Assembly (NCBI RefSeq): GCF_036084755.1
Contig: NZ_CP107968.1
Coordinates: 1,788,501-1,852,500, forward strand
DNA: 64,000 nucleotides
Direction: 5' to 3'
Source of the DNA: Streptomyces sp. NBC_00370
GTDB taxonomy: Bacteria; Actinomycetota; Actinomycetes; Streptomycetales; Streptomycetaceae
A model generated the notes under the pieces. That model did not search any database. It was given only the letters and a program-made list of their open reading frames with translations, and had not been told where the DNA came from. The position numbers were made by a program, and so were the translations under genes. Every line of letters begins with the position of its first letter. Position 1 is the stretch's first letter. Of the stretch, positions 59,763 through 64,000 are shown piece after piece.

Positions 59763-59798
59763 GAATCACTTTCAGAATCACCTCTCGAATCACCTCCA
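59763..59798. repeat. 12-bp tandem repeat upstream of the fasciclin gene
   Basis: GAATCAC recurs at 59763, 59775 and 59787, exactly 12 bases apart, as GAATCACTTTCA / GAATCACCTCTC / GAATCACCTCCA. It lies just before the AAGGAG Shine-Dalgarno of the fasciclin gene. Possible transcription-factor or RNA-binding repeats. Confidence 0.75.
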
Positions 59799-59809
59799 AG
59801 GAGAACCTC

Positions 59810-60472
59810 ATGATCGCCACTCGCCTCCACCGTGCCGCCCTCGCCGTCGTCGGTGCCGTCGTCCTGCCGCTCGCCCTCAGCGCCTGCTCCAGCGACGACA
59901 AGAGCGACTCGAACACCGACAGCAAGGCGTCGGCCGCCGCCGAGGCGTCGAAGCCGGCTTCGGACATGCCGAGCGACGGCATGGACAACATGGCGGGCAA
60001 GCCCTTCGGCCCGGCGTGTGCCTCGGTGCCCACGAGCGGCGCCGGCAGTTTCGACGGCATGGCGCAGGACCCGGTGGCGACGGCCGCCTCCAACAACCCC
60101 GACCTGTCCACGCTGGTCACAGCGGTGAAGAAGGCCGGGCTCGTCGACACCCTCAACAGCGCCCAGAACATCACGGTGTTCGCGCCGACCAACGAGGCGT
60201 TCGCGAAGATCCCGAAGGCCGACCTGGACAAGGTGCTCGCCGACAAGGCGACGCTCACCAAGATCCTTACGTACCACGTCGTGGGCCAGAAGCTCACCAC
60301 CAAGGACCTGGCGAGCGGCACGTACCCGACGCTGGAGAAGGGCACCCTGACGACCGCCGGTTCGGGCGACGCCTTCAAGGTCAACGACTCGGCGAACATC
60401 GTCTGCGGCGACGTCCCCACCTCCAACGCGACGGTGAACATCATCGACACGGTGCTGATGCCGAAGATGTGA
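59810..60472 (+). CDS. fasciclin-domain lipoprotein, MPT70/MPT83-like
   Basis: A 220-residue lipoprotein. Signal peptide with lipobox LALSAC (Cys26), an acidic/serine linker to about 65, then a single FAS1 domain: DPVATAASNNPDLSTLVTAV, GLVDTLNSAQNITVFAPTNEAF, ILTYHVVGQKLTT, and VCGDVPTSNATVNIIDTVLMP. Cysteines at ACASVPT and IVCGD can form the disulfide of MPT70. MPT70/83 are the major SigK targets in mycobacteria. AAGGAG precedes the ATG by 6 bases. No SigK-type promoter of its own was seen, so it is probably co-transcribed with the molybdopterin oxidoreductase. Confidence 0.93.
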   Translation: MIATRLHRAALAVVGAVVLPLALSACSSDDKSDSNTDSKASAAAEASKPASDMPSDGMDNMAGKPFGPACASVPTSGAGSFDGMAQDPVATAASNNPDLSTLVTAVKKAGLVDTLNSAQNITVFAPTNEAFAKIPKADLDKVLADKATLTKILTYHVVGQKLTTKDLASGTYPTLEKGTLTTAGSGDAFKVNDSANIVCGDVPTSNATVNIIDTVLMPKM

Positions 60473-60505
60473 CCGTGGTGACACGCCGGTGAAACAGCCT
60501 CTCCC

Positions 60506-60528
60506 TAATTTCTGTCAATCGACAGAAT
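60506..60528. promoter_or_regulatory. TetR operator before the APC permease gene
   Basis: TTTCTGTC-AATC-GACAGAAT (60509-60528), preceded by CCTAAT so that TAATTT (60506-60511) could be a -10. It is nearly identical to the palindrome at 63527-63546. It lies 19 bases before the permease ATG. Confidence 0.7.
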
Positions 60529-60546
60529 CAGGGACAGGGGCCCTTC

Positions 60547-62154
60547 ATGAGCGTCACCGCATCCGCAGCCGGAGCCCGCTCCGAGGCCGGCCAGGGCGAC
60601 TCAGTCGCGCTGGCCGGTTTCGGCTATCGCCAGGAACTGCACCGCAGCCTGGGGCAGTACGCGTCGTTCGCCGCCGGGTTCTCCTTCATCTCCGTCCTCA
60701 CCACCGTCTTCCAGTTCTTCGCGTTCGGCTTCTCGTTCGGCGGGGCCGCCTTCTTCTGGACCTGGCCCGCCGTGCTGGCGGGGCAGTTGCTCGTCGCGGC
60801 CTGCTTCGCCGAACTGGCCGCCCGCTACCCGCTGTCGGGCGCGATCTACCAGTGGTCGACCAGGCTCTCCACCCCGTCGTTCGGCTGGTTCGCCGGCTGG
60901 ATCATGGTGATCGGACAGATGGTCGTGGTGGCGGCGGCAGCGCTCGCGCTCCAGGTCGTGCTGCCCGCGATCTGGAGCGGTTTCCAGCTCGTCGGTACGG
61001 ACAGCTCACCGGCGTCGGCGAGCGGAGCGGCGAACGCGGCGCTGCTCGCCGTGGCGCTGCTGGTGGTGACGACGGTGGTGAACCTGCTGGACAACCGCGT
61101 GATGTCGGTGGTGAACCGGGTGGGGGTCACGGCCGAGATCGTCGGCGCTGTGCTGATCGTGGTGCTGCTGTTCACCCACGCCGACCGCGGCCCCGGCGTC
61201 ACGCTGCACACCGGCGGCCAGGGCGGCGCGATCGGCGCGCTGCTGGTGGGCTCCTTCACCGCGGCGTACGTACTGATCGGGTTCGACAGCGCGGGCGAGC
61301 TGAGCGAGGAGACCCGCTCCCCGCGGCGTACCGCGCCCCGTACGATCCTGCTCGCCCTCGCCGCCGCGGGGGTCCTCGGCGGGCTGCTGCTGCTCGGCGG
61401 AGTGCTGGCGGCGCCGAGCCTGACCGACGGACGGCTGGGCACCGAGGGCCTGTCCTACGTACTGACCAGCACTCTCGGGGAGGGCGTCGGCCGGGCGCTG
61501 CTCGTCGACGTGGTGGTGGCCATCGCGGTGGCGACCCTGGCCATCCAGACGTCGGGCTCACGGATGCTCTTCTCGATGGCCCGCGACGGCTCCCTACCGG
61601 GCGCCGGCCTGCTGGCCAAGGTCTCACCCCGCACGGGCATGCCGACGGCGACGGCCCTGACGGTGGGCGTGGCGGCGGCCGCCCTGTGCCTGCTCAACCT
61701 GGCCTCCCCGGAGGCCTTTCTGGCCATCGGCACGACCTGCATCGCGATGCTCTACCTCGCCTACCTGATGGTCACGGCCCCGATGCTGCTCCGCAGACTG
61801 CGCGGCAGGTACGACACGACGCGGGCCGACACAACACACCCCGACACGACCGACGAGAGCGGCAAGCCGCTCTTCTCCCTGGGCCGTTGGGGCCTGCCGG
61901 TCAACGCCCTGGCCTGCCTCTACGGCGTGGCGATGACGGTCAACCTGGCCTGGCCCCGAGCCACGGTCTACGACCCGGCGGGTGGCCACTGGTACTTCCA
62001 GTGGTTCACGATCCTGTTCCTGCTGGCCACGGTGGGACTGGGCGGTCTGTACCGCGCGTTCGTAGCGAGGCGGGGCCGTCGGCCGGATCCGCTCAAGTCC
62101 GTATCTACGCCGGCTGCTGACGCAGCGTCAACGGCTGGCAGCCCCGTACGGTGA
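60547..62154 (+). CDS. APC-family amino acid/amine permease
   Basis: A 535-residue transporter with about 12 hydrophobic helices, starting with LGQYASFAAGFSFISVLTTVFQFFAFGFSFGGAAFFW. The APC-type segment FIDSAGELSEETRSPRRTAPRTI (GFDSAGELSEETR) is typical of the amino-acid/choline transporter (ACT) subgroup. A TetR operator precedes the ATG. It belongs with the tetR and DUF1989 genes to the right and probably imports urea, guanidine or a related nitrogen compound. It overlaps the convergent secreted-domain gene by 50 bases at the 3' end. Confidence 0.88.
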   Translation: MSVTASAAGARSEAGQGDSVALAGFGYRQELHRSLGQYASFAAGFSFISVLTTVFQFFAFGFSFGGAAFFWTWPAVLAGQLLVAACFAELAARYPLSGAIYQWSTRLSTPSFGWFAGWIMVIGQMVVVAAAALALQVVLPAIWSGFQLVGTDSSPASASGAANAALLAVALLVVTTVVNLLDNRVMSVVNRVGVTAEIVGAVLIVVLLFTHADRGPGVTLHTGGQGGAIGALLVGSFTAAYVLIGFDSAGELSEETRSPRRTAPRTILLALAAAGVLGGLLLLGGVLAAPSLTDGRLGTEGLSYVLTSTLGEGVGRALLVDVVVAIAVATLAIQTSGSRMLFSMARDGSLPGAGLLAKVSPRTGMPTATALTVGVAAAALCLLNLASPEAFLAIGTTCIAMLYLAYLMVTAPMLLRRLRGRYDTTRADTTHPDTTDESGKPLFSLGRWGLPVNALACLYGVAMTVNLAWPRATVYDPAGGHWYFQWFTILFLLATVGLGGLYRAFVARRGRRPDPLKSVSTPAADAASTAGSPVR

Positions 62155-62566
62155 CCACGCCGTCGGCGGTGTCCAGGGTGATCTCGATCCGCTCGTTCCG
62201 GCCGCCCGCGCGGAACTGCGGCAGCCGGTCCGGGTCGCTGGGCTCGGTGGTCACCGAGCAGATCAGCGGGGGCGCCGAACGGGCGCCGTCCGAGACGTAC
62301 GTGCCCTCGGGGAGGTCCTGGCCGACGGTGTAGTCACCGTCCCCGAACTCCTCCCCGCCACCCGGGGCGGGGAGCACGGCCGCGGTGTCCTCACCACGCG
62401 GATCCCGGCCCCCGCCGCCGGTCGCGATACTGCCGACAACAAGGACCAGGAGGACTGCCCCGACGGTGGTGAACACCGTATGCCGCGCGAACCAACCGGG
62501 ACCGGGCGGCGACGGTTCCGCCTCCGGTCCGTCCGGCTGCGGGAGCGGGTCGTGCTGCTGACTCAC
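62105..62566 (-). CDS. small membrane-anchored secreted-domain protein
   Basis: A 153-residue protein starting at GTG 62566 (VSQQHDPLPQPDG) with AAGGGG 11 bases upstream. A proline-rich cytoplasmic segment of about 27 residues precedes one transmembrane helix (VFTTVGAVLLVLVVGSIATG, about 31-50). The external part has DYTVGQDLPEGTYVSDGARSAPPLICSVTTEPSD and a second Cys in VRGCQPLTL. The DLPEGTY phrase recurs in other actinobacterial exported proteins of unknown function. It overlaps the permease gene tail to tail by 50 bases. Function unknown. Confidence 0.7.
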   Translation of the reverse strand: MSQQHDPLPQPDGPEAEPSPPGPGWFARHTVFTTVGAVLLVLVVGSIATGGGGRDPRGEDTAAVLPAPGGGEEFGDGDYTVGQDLPEGTYVSDGARSAPPLICSVTTEPSDPDRLPQFRAGGRNERIEITLDTADGVVTVRGCQPLTLRQQPA

Positions 62567-62785
62567 GTGACATGTCCCCTTAAGACAATTTTCCGGACGT
62601 TTTGCACCGGGGTGCGTGAATGTATCCGGACGAACGGGGACTCGTGGCAGTTTCGGCAACTCCCGGCGGAACAAGCGGAACCCGGCTAATCTCTTCGCAC
62701 ACGCCGCTGCCCGGGTTCGGCGATCGGGCACCTTGGGTCGGTGAACTGGCCCATTTGGCTGCCGCGTTGGACCGGTGACGTCGGC

Positions 62786-63424
62786 TCAGGCGGTCTTGGT
62801 CGGGACGCCGACTATGCGTAGTGCCGCGTCCGCCGTTGCCGAGGCGAAGGATTCGACCGGGCGCGCGGGGTCGGAGCGGTGGACGAGGATGACGCTCTCG
62901 ATCAGGCCGAAGACCAGGTCCGTACGCAGGGCCCGTTCGGCCGGGTCGAGGCGGGCGCCCGGTGCTGTCGCCGTCAGCAGGCTGCCGTAGGTGTCCTTGA
63001 GGTCGGCGCGGGTGCGGTGGAAGCCGGTGAAGCGCTCCGACCGGACCTCGGGCAGCAGGTAGAGGCCGCCCAGGTTGTGCGGGCCGCCGCACAACAGCTG
63101 CACGTCGGAGCGGCACAGCTCCCACAGCCGGTCCTCGGCCGGGCGGTCGCGGTCGGCGAGCAGTCCCCTGGCCAGGGTCAGCGACGGGGCCACCGTCGAT
63201 TCCAGCAGCTCGGCCAGCAGGTCTTCCTTGCCGCCGAAGTAGTGGTACATCGTCGCCTGGCGCATACCGGCGCGCTCGGCGACGGACCGGGTCGTCGTCG
63301 CCGCGTACCCGAGCGTCGTGAACAACTCAGCTGCGGCGCCCAGCAGTTCGTCGCGGGCGGACAGCCCGCTGTCCGGTCGCTGCGCCGCGCGTGGCCGTCC
63401 GACCCGTCGTCCCGTCGTGCCCAT
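62786..63424 (-). CDS. TetR-family regulator of the DUF1989/permease cluster
   Basis: A 212-residue TetR-family protein starting at ATG 63424 (MGTTGRRVGRPRAAQRPDSG). Helix-turn-helix TTTRSVAERAGMRQATMYHYFGGKEDLLAELLE is at about 42-75. The rest is a helical ligand domain. The palindrome TTTCTGTC-N4-GACAGAAA lies between this gene and the divergent DUF1989 gene and again in front of the permease, so it is likely the specific repressor of both. The inducer may be urea, guanidine or a derivative, inferred from the target genes. Upstream bases up to 63490 encode an unconserved extension and were excluded. Confidence 0.9.
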   Translation of the reverse strand: MGTTGRRVGRPRAAQRPDSGLSARDELLGAAAELFTTLGYAATTTRSVAERAGMRQATMYHYFGGKEDLLAELLESTVAPSLTLARGLLADRDRPAEDRLWELCRSDVQLLCGGPHNLGGLYLLPEVRSERFTGFHRTRADLKDTYGSLLTATAPGARLDPAERALRTDLVFGLIESVILVHRSDPARPVESFASATADAALRIVGVPTKTA

Positions 63425-63523
63425 GCACCGATCGTCGCACAGCGCGCCGCGTCCCCGGATCTTGGTGAGTTTCCGGTAACGCGCGCGCAACGGCCGGGCA
63501 ACGGCGCCGAAGCCGCCCCCGCC

Positions 63524-63546
63524 TAATTTCTGTCGGGCGACAGAAA
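63524..63546. promoter_or_regulatory. TetR operator between tetR and the DUF1989 gene
   Basis: TTTCTGTC-GGGC-GACAGAAA (63527-63546) is a perfect 8-base inverted repeat with a 4-base centre. TAATTT at 63524-63529 may be a -10 that the operator overlaps. The same arrangement (CTAATTTCTGTC) occurs at 60505-60516. Confidence 0.75.
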
Positions 63547-63603
63547 CAACGGAGTGCCCTAAGAGCCAGGGAAGCAGCGACCGAGGAGCCCGGAGGCCGA
63601 GTC

Positions 63604-64000
63604 ATGAAGACAGCCACGACACACGGGGCCAGGACCCACGCCCGCGCCCAGGCGGGACGCCGGGCCGACGCCATGCCCGTGGTGCCGGCCACCGACTGGC
63701 CCGCGCCGCCCTGCGGCGCCGGGCATCTGGTGTGGGCCGAGACCGTCGCCGGCGGCGGCTACACGCATCGTGTCGTGGCGCGCGGCACCGAGATCCGCCT
63801 CACCGACCTGCGCGGCGACGCCTGCGCCCATCTGCTGCTCCACGCGGACGGCCGGCCCTGGGAGCGGCTGAACACCGCCGACACGGTCAAGGTCCAGTGG
63901 AACGCCTATCTGCGCGCGGGCCGGCTGCTCCTGTCCGACCAGGGGCGGGTCCTCGCCTCGCTGACCGAGGACACCGCCGATGGCCGGCACGACGCGCTGT
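63604..64000 (+). CDS. DUF1989 urea-carboxylase-associated / carboxyguanidine deiminase-like protein, partial
   Basis: The first 132 residues of a DUF1989 protein, truncated by the right edge. Visible: AGHLVWAETVAGGGYTHRVVARGTEIRLTDLRGDACAHLLLH, where Cys is a metal ligand, and VQWNAYLRAGRLLLSDQGRVLASLTED. GGAGGCCGAGTC precedes the ATG. Such proteins are named urea-carboxylase-associated protein 1/2 and, in guanidine-degrading clusters, form carboxyguanidine deiminase CgdAB (recalled). The full cluster, including urea or guanidine carboxylase and allophanate hydrolase, is expected to the right. It is divergent from tetR with the operator between them. Confidence 0.85.
   Translation, partial: MKTATTHGARTHARAQAGRRADAMPVVPATDWPAPPCGAGHLVWAETVAGGGYTHRVVARGTEIRLTDLRGDACAHLLLHADGRPWERLNTADTVKVQWNAYLRAGRLLLSDQGRVLASLTEDTADGRHDAL

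Noticed and set aside
60473..60546. A ykkC guanidine riboswitch before the permease.
   Set aside because: The gap is only 74 bases and is occupied by the TetR palindrome; no riboswitch-like pairing was seen.

Overview
This is about 73% GC DNA with GTG starts, dense 4-bp start/stop overlaps, leaderless-looking promoters and actinobacterial gene families. It fits a Streptomyces chromosome. The block pheT-pheS, histidine kinase, TrmH-type methylase, rplT-rpmI-infC, DUF1844, SseB, subtilisin, glutamine-synthetase-like gene and glycine-betaine transporter recalls a conserved Streptomyces core segment (from memory, not checked). No rRNA, tRNA, CRISPR array, insertion sequence or prophage was seen.

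Layout. 0-8 kb: the end of a flavin monooxygenase, a YCII/DGPF protein with its ECF42-type sigma factor, a frameshifted alpha/beta hydrolase, recQ, a phosphatase-fold protein, and a divergent MocR regulator/EamA exporter pair. 8-13.7 kb: a four-gene molybdenum hydroxylase operon (2Fe-2S, FAD, Mo and XdhC-type chaperone subunits) divergent from a TetR gene, with palindromic operators in the operon promoter. 13.7-24.3 kb: a Tat-exported glycosidase-like protein, 3-hydroxyacyl-CoA dehydrogenase, a TetR/flavin-monooxygenase pair, an M20 amidohydrolase with a threonine-synthase paralogue, NUDIX, an NsdA-like regulator and a SpoIIE-type phosphatase. 24.4-32.3 kb: translation genes (pheST; infC-rpmI-rplT). 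infC appears to start at ATC and has an attenuator-like leader. 32.3-37.2 kb: DUF1844, SseB, a mycosin-like protease with a proline-rich membrane partner, and a D-threonine-aldolase-like enzyme. 37.2-43.6 kb: a catabolic module of SDR, aldehyde dehydrogenase, glutamine-synthetase-like ligase, FadR-type regulator and PuuD-like hydrolase, resembling gamma-glutamyl polyamine or ethanolamine degradation. 43.8-47.6 kb: a glycine-betaine ABC transporter whose permease is fused to two binding domains. 47.8-49.7 kb: a 5'-3' exonuclease and an iron-box-preceded siderophore-interacting protein.

49.8-60.5 kb is the most striking part. sigK-rskA-photolyase lie on the plus strand and a tightly overlapped five-gene operon (flavin oxidase, DUF1365, two cyclopropane-synthase-like methyltransferases, DUF1295) on the minus strand. 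Then come a membrane molybdopterin oxidoreductase and an MPT70/MPT83-like fasciclin lipoprotein. Three sites with one promoter architecture, CCAATCC-N15-(C/T)CGAAT, precede sigK, the lipid operon and the molybdo-enzyme. This defines a compact SigK regulon that recalls the Mycobacterium tuberculosis sigK locus and its MPT70/83 targets. The genes suggest oxidant- or light-linked remodelling of membrane fatty acids coupled to a cell-envelope redox arm.

60.5-64 kb: an APC permease, a small secreted-domain protein, a TetR regulator and the start of a DUF1989 (urea-carboxylase-associated / carboxyguanidine deiminase type) gene. The same palindrome, TTTCTGTC-N4-GACAGAAA, lies before the permease and between tetR and the DUF1989 gene, marking a TetR-controlled urea or guanidine utilisation cluster that runs off the right edge.
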